From: Ancistrus triradiatus
Lineage: Eukaryota; Chordata; Actinopteri; Siluriformes; Loricariidae
NCBI GenBank assembly: GCA_025084515.1
Contig: JAJAGP010002246.1
Span: forward strand, 1 to 64,000
Length of the DNA: 64,000 nucleotides
Direction of reading: 5' to 3'
The notes below the pieces were generated by a model, which was not told the DNA's origin, ran no database searches, and was given only the letters and a program-made list of their open reading frames with translations. Made by a program: the position numbers and the translations under genes. This document shows, one piece after another, positions 36,750 through 51,800 of the stretch (position 1 is the first letter of the stretch; each line of letters starts with the position of its first letter).

Positions 36750-36803
<54 letters not shown>

Positions 36804-39800
36804 TGAGTGGTACTACACAAAGCTAAAATCATGAGTTAGGGAGGTAGCACTGGGTTCAACCTTGGGTAGGTGTAAGTTGAGCTTACACCAACTGTGGTTC
36901 AACCCAAGGCCACAAGACACTAATCCGCACTGGAGGAGGAAAATATTATTAAAAGTGTTTGTGTGCGTATACATACCTGGGCAGTATCCTATCAGGGAAT
37001 CTGTGTGTTTGGAACTGTGCAGCAAGTCCAGGTTTTTTGAGCTGCTCAAACAGGCCAATCAGATTGTGAGAATACAACTGGAAGGTTTTCCCTGAGACAG
37101 GATACGTAACATGTTACAAAACAAGGACATTTAGCACAGAAACAACATGACAAGATGCACCACAATTTTGACCAATGGAATAACAAAAAAATAAAAAAAT
37201 AAATAAAAAAACAACTGTAACATGTTAATGTCAGACTAAATGTCAGACCAGGCCAGAGGGCAAAAATGAACACAGACCATAGGAACCAAAGGTTTGAACT
37301 CTGCACTCTGTAAGCAGCTGTGTGATGTTTAATGGGTACTTTAATGAAGAATGTGAGGACGTAAAGATGCTTTGGCGTGTCACATACACTTCCCTTACTC
37401 TCCACTGCCTGCCTCTCACTCACGACTTCATAATCAGAACCCTAAGAGAACATGATCTGCAGTACTATTTAGTTTGCCAAAGCACATGCTGTATAGAGAC
37501 ACTGTGTTGTGCAGCATGTTCTCGGTTACTACAGCCTTGGTTGTCCATCTGCTGCTCTGCATACTTTATTTTTGCCTTTCACACAGTTCTTCAATGACAC
37601 GGACATGGTAACATGCATTTTTTTAAAGACCTCAGTGGCAGTGCTGCAATGAGAATAGTAAAACAACCAAAAATATCCAGCCAACAGCAACCTGTGAGCA
37701 CTGATGAAGGATTAGAGGATAACTAACAAGCTACAGCAAAAGATGAGCTGTTGTCACCGACTTCACTACTACAAAGTGACGCACCAAATTAGACCCGTGC
37801 CTAATGGAGTAGACGTCGATTGGCTACAGTGTTTTTAAAAAGTAGAGGAGCAGTGCTGTGTACCACTTATTTTAAGGCTAAAAGTAAAAAAAAAATATAT
37901 AATAATTAATTCTCACCCATCAATCTTGCACTCAATACCACATAAGAACAGAAAAAAGAAAAAACCAATTGGCATGGACATAAGCATTCAGACCCTTGGC
38001 TATGACACTTCAATTAAGCTCTGAGGGCTTCCCATTTCTCTTGATTCATCCTTTGAGATGTTTCTACAACTTGATTGGTGTCCCTCTGTGGTAAACATTC
38101 AATAGATTGGCCATGGACTTGGAAAGACACCGCCTGTCCTATAAAAGGTCTCGCTGCTTAACAATGCACATCGAAGCAAAAAACAAGTCGTGAGGAAGAA
38201 AAACTGCCTGTAGAGCTCAGAGACAGGAATTATGTGGAGGCACAGATCAGGAGGAGGCTACAAACATTCTGATCTGCTGCACTGAAAGTTTCCAAGAGCA
38301 CAGTGTCCTTCACAATTTCTTAAATGGAAGTCTGAAAACAACAAAAGCTGGGCTTTAGTTGTTCACAAAGGGGCCAGACAGAAGCCTCTAATCAATAAAA
38401 GACACATGAAATCCCATCTGGGAGTTGCAAAAAAGCCATCTAAAACGGACTCTCAGCTTGTTGAGAAACCAAGACTGAACTTTTTGCGCCTCAATTCTAA
38501 GATTCAGTCTGGAGGAAAACCAGCCACGGCTCCATCACCTGCTCATCACCATCCCTACAGTGAAGCATGGAGGGGGCAGCATCATGCTGTGGGGGTTGCT
38601 GTGGGGTTTTTTTCAGCTACTGGAACTAGAGACTGGTCAGAGTTGATAACATGGAAAGCCATATGGAGCAAAAGTACAACCGCTGATATTCTTAAATGAA
38701 AATCTGACTCGGGGACAGCTCAGACTAGGCCGAAAGTTCACCGTGACCCCAAGCACACAGTCATGACAACACAGGAGTGGCTTAGGAACAACTCTGTCAA
38801 TGTGCTTGAAGTGGCCCAGCCAGAACCCTGACATGAACCCAATCAAACATCTCTGGAGAGACCTGAAAGAGGCTGTTCAACCGTGGGCCCCCCATTCAAC
38901 GTGACAGAGTGTGAGAATATCTGCAGACAAAAATGGCAGAAAAACCCCACATCCAGGTGTGCAAACCTTGTGGCATCATACCCAGAAGACTGGAGCTGTA
39001 ATTGCTGCCAAAGGTGCTCAACTAAGTACCTAGTAAAGGGTTTGAAATACTTATGTCAATGCAATATAAAAAATTTTCCCTTTTCAATACATTTGCAAAA
39101 AAATTCTAAAATTCTGTTTTTCACTTGCCATTATGGGGTATTTGTAGAATTATGGGAGAAAACTTTGATTTTTTTATGTTAGGCCGCAACATAAACATTG
39201 AAAAAGAGAAGGGTCTGAAGACCTTTCGGAATGCATTGAATATGGAAAGTGGAGCATATAAAATGGATAATGAGTTTACTGGGCAGATCAGGGTGCATGA
39301 ACCCACGCACACACGTGTCATTTTAAAAAACAGTTTAAACACAAAAAATTGTCATGTCTTCCATGTTTAAACCCATAATTTTTATTTTGCCCGAATCACT
39401 AAACATAACCAAACGATTAATTTGTGCTGGCAGACGATGCTTTATACAAACAGCAACAAAGACAGCAAGGCTAAGATATGCACAGTGATACATATTTACA
39501 ACAAGGACGTATAAAAGAAAATTAAAGAAGGAAACAGGTGACATCAGGTAAGCATGAACGCAAGGTGGGTTTGGGTTGAGTGGGCACAATGAAAAGAACG
39601 ATGGTGCACCTTGTATACGCAAGTGTGTAAGTGTGATTTTTACCTTCTGATTATGGTGATTTAGGTGTTAAAGCAGTCAGGAGGCAGTGAGATCAGCCAT
39701 GATCAGAGAGGAGAGAAGAGAGCGCAAAGAGGGAGAAAGATAGTAATCATGAAGCTACTGCACAGTGACAATCGGTACAAGACAGGAGCAAGAAGCGTTC

Positions 39801-42800
39801 ACATTAAACAATGACAATGATGGACTCTACAAGACAGACAGCATGTGTATGACCATGTCTACCTACAGATAAAATCCCAAAACAAAAATTGTTTCCAGAT
39901 GTATGTTTTTACGTCTAATGGACATTCCCACATAAAAGTGTAGTGTAGCACAAGATCAGAAGTGTAGCACAAAATCAGTAAGGCCTATTACGGTACATTC
40001 AGAATTGCAGGGGGACACACTGCACAGCCAAAAGTATTTGGAAACCCTTTAACTAGTTGTATGGACATTTCAGTCAGACCCAATGCTAACAGGAGCATAA
40101 AATCAAGCATACAGTCATGGAACTTCACTCTCAAGAGACTCGCATTATTGGTGTCACACAACTACATCCAGTTCAGAAGTCTACATGCAGTTCCTTATAC
40201 AGTTAAGTTCTCGCATGAGTATAATTTTGATCCGGAGACAGCCTTTACAACACTGCATTTATGTGGGAAGATATTTGCCTGATAATGAAAGTGGATAGAA
40301 AGCGCGTTCAAAAAATCTGAACAAGCCTTCAACACGCACTAGTCAGTGAGTCAGATACCCAGTGCCATATGAGCAAACCAAGCACTCTTCCTAACCTGTA
40401 ATTCCACAGGATGATGATAAAAACCTGTTTCAAAATCTACTGTAAAGTCTTTGCAAACTAGAATACCACTAACAGAAAGCATCGGGCCATATTAACGGGC
40501 AAGGTTTTCAATTTGAAGTTCAGGTTTCACAAACTCTTGGCCATGCAGTGCAACTTAGATGTTGTTTAAGCAACCAAACCAAATCATAAAAACGCCTTGA
40601 CTACAACTTACTGTTAACACCCCTACTCAAAAGAACAATCCCAGCCTCTGTACACACGCACTGCTTTATAACCAACATTTAAAGACCTTGAAAGGAAGAT
40701 GCTCACACAGGTCAAACACAGATACGACATCCTCTGAGAGTCTGCTCTCAGAGATTAACACTTACCTGATAATGACATCAGGGTATTATTTATAACATAC
40801 AGCCACGTGCATCTCCGTGGAAACAACTGCAACACAAAACAGGCGGAATATGAACTGAAGAGACTCTGGTAGTGCTTGTAGGTGATACTCGGTTTCTTTC
40901 CACTGCTCAGGTATGGTGCAGGAAGGACCATCAAGTCTGGCATTTGAGAGACCAAGAAGGGTCCGGTGTAGAATAGACCAGAAGGGTCTGGGGACAGGAA
41001 GGACCAAAAGGGCTCTTCATCCAAAACACCAAGAGTGTCTAATAAGGGCATGACCATGGGTCTGATGGCCAAAAGCCTCACCAAAGATTGACTGGGTCTG
41101 TGGTATGTGATGCATACCAGGGGTGACCCGATCACAGTGTGCACAAGCCATATTAAGAAAAATAAGGCAACCTATAGTGTTTCCTCCATGTAATCATCAG
41201 CAGTCTCTCCATATAGTCTTTCAGAAAGAGGATTCTGGCTACTGTTTCCTGAGTTTGTGTATTCATTTCGGTTTGGTTCAGTTCATTTAAGTAGAAACCT
41301 ACATTAACCTCTAAGCACAAAATCCAAATTGCAACCAGTGTCCAATTCCCTTTACAGCACTGTGCAAAAGTTTAGGCCACCATTAGATTAGATATACCCT
41401 TAATTTAGCAATGGCATAATGACCATATATAATTATTTCTCAGTATCTTTATTAGAGAATCAACAAAAATGTGTTGCAGTAAAAAACTAGAGGGGAAAAA
41501 ACAACACCTATAGGCTACAGCAGCAAGTATTAAGTGTGACCTCCCCTTACACTAGCATAGCAGCATCGGGCAGCTTCATTGGGATGCCAAGTTGACCCTT
41601 CTACAGTCTGAAGAAGCTTGATCAGGAATGGTATTTCTGGAAGGGTAGCAGCCAAATCCACTTTTTTCCAAAGAGGAACAGGGTGAAAATGTTAAGATAG
41701 GCTAAAGCTCACAAATGTTGTAATGAAGATCAGTGGAAAAGAGAGATATGGACTGACCAATCCTATTTTGAATATTTTTGGTCCAATCACGACAATGCTA
41801 AAACAACAAATCTAATGGTGGCCTAAGACTTTTGCACAGTACTGTAAGCGAATCAGCTTTCATACCATGTGAAATTTTTTCTCATCAAGTCTGATCGATG
41901 TCTTAAAAGCAGTAAAAATGGATTAAAACTCCCCTCATATATTCCCTCATTACATAAAAGGAAAAAACTAGACAGATCTTGCATAAAAAAACAAGCTAAA
42001 GGAAAAAGGTCAAAAGCCAGGTAGTACCTGCTCCATGGTGGCCTCATGTAGCTCATTCAGGTTAAGAGTGTAGATCCCATCTTCTGTGCCAAAGATCAAG
42101 TACTGATCTAAAATACAGATGCATTACAGATTTAAGAGCCCAGCGTTGTGTATGAGCATGCATACACACACTCCTAACCTGTACAGAATAACTTTTTAGA
42201 GCAGCTACCTTTAGTTTCAGGGTGGATCCATGAAGTGGCACAGTTGATTTTGAGAGGACAGCCATCAAACACTTTAGAAAAGCATGCTCCCATCTATACA
42301 AATACACCATATAACAAAGCAGGTCACAAAAGAAAGGAAACGCAAACATTATCTAAATTATGATGCCTCTGCATTATCTATATTTTAAAAGGCTTTTGTC
42401 ACATAAGCACCTTTTTCCATGGAAAAATTGAAAGTCAGGATCAAAATCCCAGGTACCAGAAAAAGATCAGTTTTACTTGCTGGGTAATTTCTCAGTGGGC
42501 TTGCGTGTGAACAGTGAGCTAATATGTTACCAGTGAAGATTATGATAATGGAAATAACATTACATGGGGGTTCTGGGGTAATTTTTTCCTTTTTTGATGA
42601 AAGGAGTGCTGACAGTTACATGCATAAAACTTTAATTTATATTTAATAGGCAGAACACAGTTAATACATATATACTTTTAAGACCAGTTGTATCAGTTAG
42701 TAACATGTGACACAAACAAAACTCACTCGGTCTATGGCAACTTATTACTGTCAGGATGCTGATGAAAAGTGAAAATTCAAACCACAGATGTCCCCTGATA

Positions 42801-45800
42801 AACTAATTCAATCAGAATAGGGCTTCAGTGCAGCAACTCTGGAATGAAAGTGCTGCTGGCCATGCTCGCCAAGAACGCAATTCTTTGATAAATGAATTGT
42901 GTTGTTCGATACTCTGGTCGTGTGAGATATGGTGAGATATTTGAATCATCTCCCAGAGGATAAAGAGAAGAAACTGGCAATAACAAATACTCCATGAAGA
43001 GTGAAGTAAATACAGCAGTATTTCTAAATCCTGGTCCTGGAGCCCCATTGCTCTGCATGTTTTAGTGCTTTTCCTGTTTAAACACACCCACTTTGTACTC
43101 ACCTTCAGTAATGGGGTTGTTAATGAGCTTAGTAATTGGATCAGGCAGTGTTAATTTCGTTGACGAATGATTTTGTCATAGTTTTCGTCAACGACACTTT
43201 CTCTAATGAAAAATTAGATGACTAAATTAAAATGAATGAAAAATGAGAAAAACAAGGACAAAATGAATTGACTTTTGAATAATGAAATGACTTTTGTCAA
43301 CGAGACGAAAACGTTTGGCAAAGATGACATCCAATCACATCTTCAGCATCTAACTTTAGCATACGTGGAAAGGCGGGACGAGTTGGGCAGCAATCCAATC
43401 AGTAAATCGGTAAGACGCACACATTTGATTTGACCCCAGGAAAATCGCACAACTAGCATCTGTACTATTTCTCAGGAAACCAACTCAACATTGTCAACAC
43501 TAGCACATTTCTTATTTGATGCAAAGGAAAACAAGACTCTTTGTAAACTGTGTGGGGCGACTATCTCCGGTAAAAACACAGACTTGAAACTACATCTGCA
43601 GGCATGTCATCCTGAAACTGTGGTCAAGCTATCCACACCTAAATGTCACGAGCTCCTATTTTAGTGGTATTACGGTAGTACGTTGCAAACACACTAAAAG
43701 TTCATTGTGTTGAAGCCAATATTTCAGTGAATAATGTAGGGACTAAAATATGTTTCCAGTTCACAACGTGGAAATATTTTACTTTGCCTAAAAAGTGTTC
43801 ATACTTTAAGGAGTATTTGGATAACATGATTCTGTTTTATACTTTATACTGACCTTATATGTTTAGTAAAACTCATAATATATCATTTATTCTATACTAT
43901 CTCATTAGTGTCCACACCGAGTTTGAAGCAGATTTTTGGTGACCACTTTACTGTATACTATGATCTTCAGTGCATGCATATAGACCTGAGCTTATATCTT
44001 AATTAGATCTTATAATACATCATTCATTTCAACTTGATTTTATTCTAGAATATCTGCTGAATGTCCACACCGAGTTTGAAGCAGCTCTATGGTGAAAATT
44101 GAGTTATAACCACTTTAAATGTATACTTTTATTATCAATGCATGCATGTAGATGTTTCATTTTGTCGACTTAAATAATACAAGTGAAATGTTAAAAAAAA
44201 AAAAAAAAGCATTTATGTATTGCAACCTTTACATGTCATTATTTTAGTCAACTGAACCTACTGTAGATTTAGTCGACTATAATCTTAACTAGACTAAAAC
44301 TAAAAACAATTCAGATGACTAAATTAGGACTGAAACAATTACATTTTAGTCAAAAGACTATGACTAAAGACTGTCAAAATTAACACTGGGATCAGGTGTG
44401 TTGGGAGTAAGGACAACACTAAAACGTGCTCCAGGACCAGGATTAAGAAACACTGAAATACAGTAACACCAGTGTACCTCACTGGACAATGCTCTGCTAG
44501 GAATTCTTTGGTCCTCACTTCATGTGGGTGTTACCTTAAAATGTTCCACCTTCCAAAACTTTCAGATGAATTAATTTATTAATTAAAGACATCTACAGTC
44601 AGTGTGAATCGGCACGAAGGAACGGACTAAGCTCACCATATCAGCAACCACTTTTGCCAGCACCATGACTGACCGATGGTGTCACTGTTTCAGCGGAGGG
44701 AAGATGATCCCTGTCCTTCCCTGCCTTGGGCAGGCCAGACCAGACCAGAGGTATAACCGAGAGCCAAACGCAGGTGTCTGGGGTACTAGGCTAGAGCATG
44801 ACTGCTGTTCCACATGAGCACAACTACATTGTTTTAAACAGTGTCTCATTACCTACTTATTTCCAGGTTATTAACATTAATACTAATACATGTTGACCAG
44901 TGTTCTTAAAAGTGTGATTGAAACAAAGCCTATACAGAACAATAAATGTATACTAAGAATGGACCTGGCTATGTGCTAAAACAATGTGTTGTCTGTGTAA
45001 GAAACCTCAACTTGCATCATGATTAGAGGTTAACAAGTGAGAACTTACCAGGACTTTAGGGGTTGGTGGAAGACCATTAATAGCTGGCTTCTAAAAGACA
45101 TTAAAAAAAGGACCATTTCAGTGTAGTGTAGTTTCACATTAACTTCTCATATTATTACATGAACAGAGTAACACCCAGGCAAAGCAACTACTGAACTCAA
45201 GAAAGCTCCCATGTCACTAATCAGGAGTTCTAGCTGCTGTTAATCATTAGGGGGTTTTGGCTAATCTATGACTTAAGACACCACTGGGTTTAGCCATGCA
45301 TTTCTGTTTACCAGTGTGGCAATCGGTCTGCTTTTGTGGCTTGCTTACTCTCAAACTCACCCCTTGCAAATTCATACATGCTTTGTACCAATACAGCACA
45401 TGAAAAACGTTTAGTGCTTTCTGCCCTATTCATGAACACACTCACTGGGAAGTCTTTTCTCTCCCTTCTTTGTGGCCGGCCAGGTGGTGATCTGGAAGTG
45501 TCCCCATTCAGAGTGTCCCCAGAATCCTCTGGAGAAAAAAAAATCAATCATTTAGTCTCAAAGCAGCAATCTGACTGGTCCAGCAAGAAAAGCTGAGAAA
45601 GCAGTGGTGCTGCAGTGCCTTACCTCCTGGTTTGGGATGAAGAGGAACTTGGAGAGAGAAAAGCAGACAGAAAGGAAATATGTTTTAAAGAAAGACCAAC
45701 AGCAGGGGAGAAGAGAGAAGGCAGGGGCAGCGCTGACAGAACACTGATTAAGAAGAAAATGTAAAAAGCAGGTCTACTCCTGAAGGCCACTAACACTGAA

Positions 45801-48800
45801 CAGTTTGATTACACACTTGGACGATCAGCTGGTCTTCATATTGGTACTGGGGTAGCCTAGCGGGTAAGGTACTGGACTATGGACCAGAAGGCCCAGGGTT
45901 CAAATCCCACCTCTGCCAAGCTGCCACTGTTGGGTCCTTGAGCAAGGCCCTTAACCCACAATTGCTTGGATTGTAAGACTATCAATTGTAAGTCGCTCTG
46001 GATAAGGGTGTCTGCTAAATGCTGTAAATGTCTGAATTTCTATACCAAACTAACAACCACTACATTACAGCTAAAGGTCACAATGCTGTAATTAGGGATG
46101 CACCGATACCACTTTTTTCCTTCTGACGCCGATACCTGAACTTCAAGTATCGGCCGATACAGAGTACCGTTACCAACTCTAACTTAACTCCTTAATAGCT
46201 GCCTATATATCCTGATATCTATACCGTTCCACTTTCTATAGATTGCCTTTATTTTGGTAAAACCAGTGTTCTGTATCCCAAATAATATATAATAAGCTTG
46301 AAGTAACAGTATTTACTGTTTGAGTTTGAAAGGTTTTAGAGCCATGAAAAAATAAATTTGTCATAATGCAATAACAAGAACAAGTAGGGAAGCATAATCT
46401 TACAAAGCTTAATTGTTGGTTATATTTACATTTCAGACACTCCTCCAAATACTGCTGAGAATCTCAAGCGAGAAATCACAACAGACAGCTTGAGTTAAGC
46501 TTCATCTAGTGGTGCGCATGTCGTCTCCTTGGAATTATAACGTTCTACCTGTGTTCAGAGTAGTTCTGAGACATTGAGCGTCAAAGATTTTGCATTCTAA
46601 ATAGGGAAACTCAGATGTGGAACAAGTCTCTTTCATACATGAAAATCACAGACACCCTAAATGTATTCTAAATGTGCAATATCAGACTCCTACCAAAGTA
46701 GTAAATGAGGTTTTTTTTGTGGAACAGAACCTTCTAATCCTAAGAACTCACTCTCTCCTTGGAACTATAAGGATCTTTCTGGCAAATTATAAAAAGCAGC
46801 AATGGTTTTCAAGGAACGCAGACAGTTAACTCATTTCTATTAAAAACATTAAATTATAGTGTCGTAACAGATTGTCTACATGTATCAGAAAATAAAATGC
46901 CGTTTTTCTATGACTTTATTATTTAGTTTTGATAGCCAAAAAAAAATAAAAATTGCAAGTTAGGTATAAAAGGTCATTGCTAAATATTTTGGACCGGCTC
47001 TGCCACATTTAATCTATTATTTAAAACATAAGTACACACTTTCCACTACCTATTTTTTTTTTATTAACATTATCAAATCATCTAAAAACACACTTCAACA
47101 AGCTTTTATTCTCTGCTCCATTACCCCCACTCATTGAGCATCGAGTGACATGGCAAAGTAGAAAGAATCTGATTGGTCCGATTGGCTCTACTTGGCAGGT
47201 AGAACTGCTGATAGAGTCCAAAATGCATAACACTTAAAACAGCTCACAATGTTAAGCATTTGTCACAGAAAAAGTATAAATGAATAAGTAAATTTTGAAA
47301 AAATTGTCAGATAGAATCTTATAATTCTATGAGGAAGGGTATCAGTGCTCTCTATTACCGATACCGTGTGTAAGCGTCAGCATCGGCACCGATACAGCAA
47401 CACTAGCTGTAATGTCTGAAAAAGTGAATTAGTTTGAATTTTGACCATGATAAAAGGATGTTCAGCCAATTCTTTTACCTCGTACCAAATAAATAAATCA
47501 TAGATAGGACACAAAGCATGGGGCCATTTTTTTTGTCTAGACAAGTCCAACAGCTCATTAAGGTCTAGCAGTCAAATCTGCACATCCACACGCTGGTATT
47601 TGTTTTAGAAATGCACATTTATAAGCGACTCCATAATTGATCTTGTAATTATACCGTTAATTAAAATAGCTACATTTAATTAGTTTGAAATTAGAGATGC
47701 ACCAACAACTCGACCAGTGCCCGGAATCGGACGCTTTTTAGCGTGATTGGCCGATCAGTCTTACATAACCGATTCTGTCCCAGTCACATTTGACTTGTGC
47801 AGTGCACGACAGCAACAATGGCACAAACCCAGAAAACACAATGATTTTACTAACTTCAATTCAGAATTTGGTTCATGCATGTATGGGGCACTAAACATGG
47901 CTCAGCCGCTCGTGGGATTGTGTCCGAGACCGCTGCAGACGCATGTTGATGAAGTGTTAAGACTTCGGTTCTCTTTTGAGTGCTACTTAATCAACCAAAT
48001 AATCTCTCTGTATCCATAGTGTTGATTAAATCCTAATGGATATACAGGTGGTACCTCTTATGAGCCATGTGATTCACAATTCAGTGATTCAGATTCACAA
48101 TAGCCCTTAATGCATTATTGCATATAATGCCTTGCACAGTGTGGATTTTATGGTGGCCTGGAATGGATTAATTAAATTTATGGTATTCCTTATGAGAAAA
48201 ATTTGGTTCTCGAGAAGCCTTCTGGAACTAATTAACAACGACAACCGAGGTACCACTGTATACAACACTATCTTAAGCGTGTGTATGTGTAAGTACCATG
48301 ATCTGTGGCTTGTGAGAGCAGTCCAGGGCTGCTCACACTAGAGGACAGGTAGCTGGACTGTGTCTGTTCGCTCCTGTTGCTTCTCTCCGATGTGCTCTGT
48401 CGACGTAGTCCTGATTCCGGCCCATTTTCTGAGCCCGGGAATCGCTTCACTGTTGAGCATCCATCATGCAAACCCAGATCTTCAGACTGGCTATGCAGAA
48501 GTGGCTAATGGGAATGATGCATGGGTCATATTATTACTATAATGGCAATTTCACTTTTCATAATAATATTCACAATGTCTGTCACCTGGCTGGAGGCGAG
48601 TTCTACACTATCCCTGATCACTTGTGGCATTCTAGTTGGAATTAAGTGAAGCAGCGTCTCATCATGCAGATCTGGAGCTCCACAGCACAGATATTACAGT
48701 GCTGTTGCCACTGCCTGGCAATTTGTGGTTGCGGGACCAATAGGTGATTATTGTCTATTACACCACAGTTAGTTCCGACCCAGCAATCTGATTGACTGAG

Positions 48801-51800
48801 ACATTTTCCCAATGACATTATTGCCAATAATGTCACTCTCACCGACCCTATAAATATTACTCCATGGCATACACACAACCTAGCAACAACGCCCACCCAA
48901 AATGACAGCTATAATTAGTTTATAAAATATATTGTTTTTTAAAATGATTTAAATTCCTAAGATGAAGCTATTAATGACCAACCTGAGCAAAAGGTTTATC
49001 ATCTTTAGGATTTGGAAGCGCTGGAGAAGTGAAACAAAATCAGTCCTTTAAATCAAACGTCCTGGGCTTTTAATGGATTCACAGCTCAAATGAAGAGCAA
49101 CGAGACTGTGAGTGATGAAGCTGATTCAGTTCATTTTTGTTGATGGAACTAAAACTGATCTTCAAAGACGTCATTTGCTTTCATTAAACACCTTCCACGG
49201 CTGATCAGATGTTCATTCATCTCACAGGTATGTTATCTGTTAAGTCCAGCTCTTAACCCACCAAAGCTGCTGATGCTCTATTAGCCTGCAGTCACATTTC
49301 TGACGGATAAGATGAACATTAAAAGCCTCATCATACAAATTTATAATCACTAATTAAATGGGATCCTAGACTTTGGTTAGAACACCGGGATCTCACTCCG
49401 ATTTGCTTCAGTCGGTAGAATAGTGGATCTGAGTAACAGCCTGCCTTATAAACCCGACCCATTTTTATTTACTGAATGTAAAACTCTTTTTAATGAATTA
49501 TAACTTACCAATCGATATACTTGTGTTTATTCTCTGTATAATAAACAGTTATTGGTAATTCTGTTCCCTGATTTAGCCACGGGGTAACGATAGAATTTTA
49601 CCTTGCGAAAGGGTGATAAACAAATCATTCTTCTGTCCTCTTTATCTTAAAATCTAACAACAAATGGTGATAACGGAACTGTGGTATAATCACAATAATA
49701 CACTCGCTGTCGTGCTTTAACGTGAGATATTGGCACAGGGTGTTCTGATCTTCCAACGCAGCACACCCATGCCAAAATCTCATGTTAAAGCACTCTATGT
49801 ATTATTGCTTAGATAACAGCATATCCCAGACATGGATTTTACATATTACAGGGAGGCTCTGTTGTTATTCAATCATGTGTACCTTAATAAACACCATTTT
49901 AAAAAATGTGATTACAATTTTATATGAATGTGTGGGTGGTTTTCTCTGCACACCAATACTCTCTGACAGACATTTTTTCTTACACACTCACCTTAGGAGG
50001 AAGAGGTGGAGGCAGACCGTGTTTGAGCGTGGGAATCTGAAGGAGAGGATTTCCAGACAGTGGCGGTTAAACATGGGCCAGATACCAGATACTAATGGGT
50101 CAATTATATTTAGCCTTTAACAGTTGCTCTCAATGCAGAGCGACCTTTCAATGACAGGTACACGCCGTATAACATCAGAATTAAGTTCCACAAAAACAGG
50201 ATGTTGTCCGCGGACATTACCATAGTCCACAGACTTTTCAGGCTATTGTAATGTACATATGTAGGGTATTTTCAATGTTATGTATACGGGACACACAAAC
50301 TTAAACACCATGTACAGCTTGTACAAAGCAGCCCAGCAAAATGTAACTGGTTCAAAAAAATAAAAATAAAAAGTCTCTAAACACATCAACAGTCTCTAGT
50401 CCAAACGTGAGCTAACGAGCAAGCAAGCACACGGCTGGTAAGGTAGTGAGCTTTCAAGGGAATGACGGACTTCTGCTCAAACTCTTCTGCCCTTAACTCC
50501 TGCCCTTAACTTCTGCTCATGGATATATCCACACAGAACCGCAACCTATTGGAAAAGAACCCACTACAGCGTGTGATAGAAGGTGGACAGAGGAAGCAAA
50601 ACGCGCTGCACTATTGTAATACAATGCCATATCGAACAGTGTAAAAGAGGGCTACATAAATTAGCAATTAGTATGAGAATCTGTAATGACTTAAGTAAAT
50701 TCTGGTAATTAGAGTTTACTAGAGTACTGTATTTGTCATATATCAGGCAGCACTGTACAGCGTCTGGTATTTGGAGTCTGTTTACAGCTGCAACATCCGA
50801 AGTTAAGAGATTTTTATTTCCTATCATAATTTATTCAAATTTTTAAAACCTCAAAGCAAACAGACATTGACCAGATATATGCTAAATGGCTTAAAGATCC
50901 AGGGGGTGGGATTTGAACCTTAACCTCATATGTGGTGCTTGAAAGTTTGTGAACCCTATCAAATTTTCCATATTTATACATATGAATATTTCTGCATAAA
51001 AATGAGCTAAAACATCATCAGATTTTCACACAAGTCCTAAAAGAGATAAAGAGAACCCAGTTTAAACAAATGAGACAAAAATATTATGCTTGGTCATTTA
51101 TTTGACTAGAGGACAATGATCCAATATTACATATTAGTGAGTGGCAAAAGTATGTGAACCTTTGCTTTCAGTATCTGGTGTGACCCCCCTGTGCAGCAAT
51201 AACTGCAACTAAATGTTTCCTGTAACTGTTGATCAGTCCTGCACACCGGCTTGGAGGAATTTTAGCCCATTCCTCCGTACAGAACAGCTTCAGCTCTGGG
51301 ATGTTGGTGGGTTTCCTCACATTAACTGCTCGCTTCAGGTCCTTCCACAGCATTTTGATTGGATTAAGGTCAGGACTTTGACTTGGCCATTCCAAAACAT
51401 TAACTTTATTCTTCTTACCACCCACTAATATGTAATATTGGATCATTTTCCTCAATAACTAAGTGACCAAATATAACATTTTTGTCTCATTTGTTTAACA
51501 GGGTTCTCTTTATCTACTTTTAGTGTGAAAATCTGACGATGTTTTATGTTATATTTATGCAGAAATATAGAAAATTCTAAAGAGTTCACAAACTTTCAAG
51601 CATCACTATATATCTCACGCGTCTGCTACTGTACCTCTATTTTATTTTAAATGGTTCTGTGTGGTTCATAGATGAAAGCAATCTCAAGTGTGAGAAAACC
51701 GCAATATTAATTGAACTGCAGCAGTTTTAAGTGTTGTTCTGCACTCAGGTGAATTTGTATCTGTAAGACCAACCAGAAGTGCAATACTTGTCTTAGCTGA

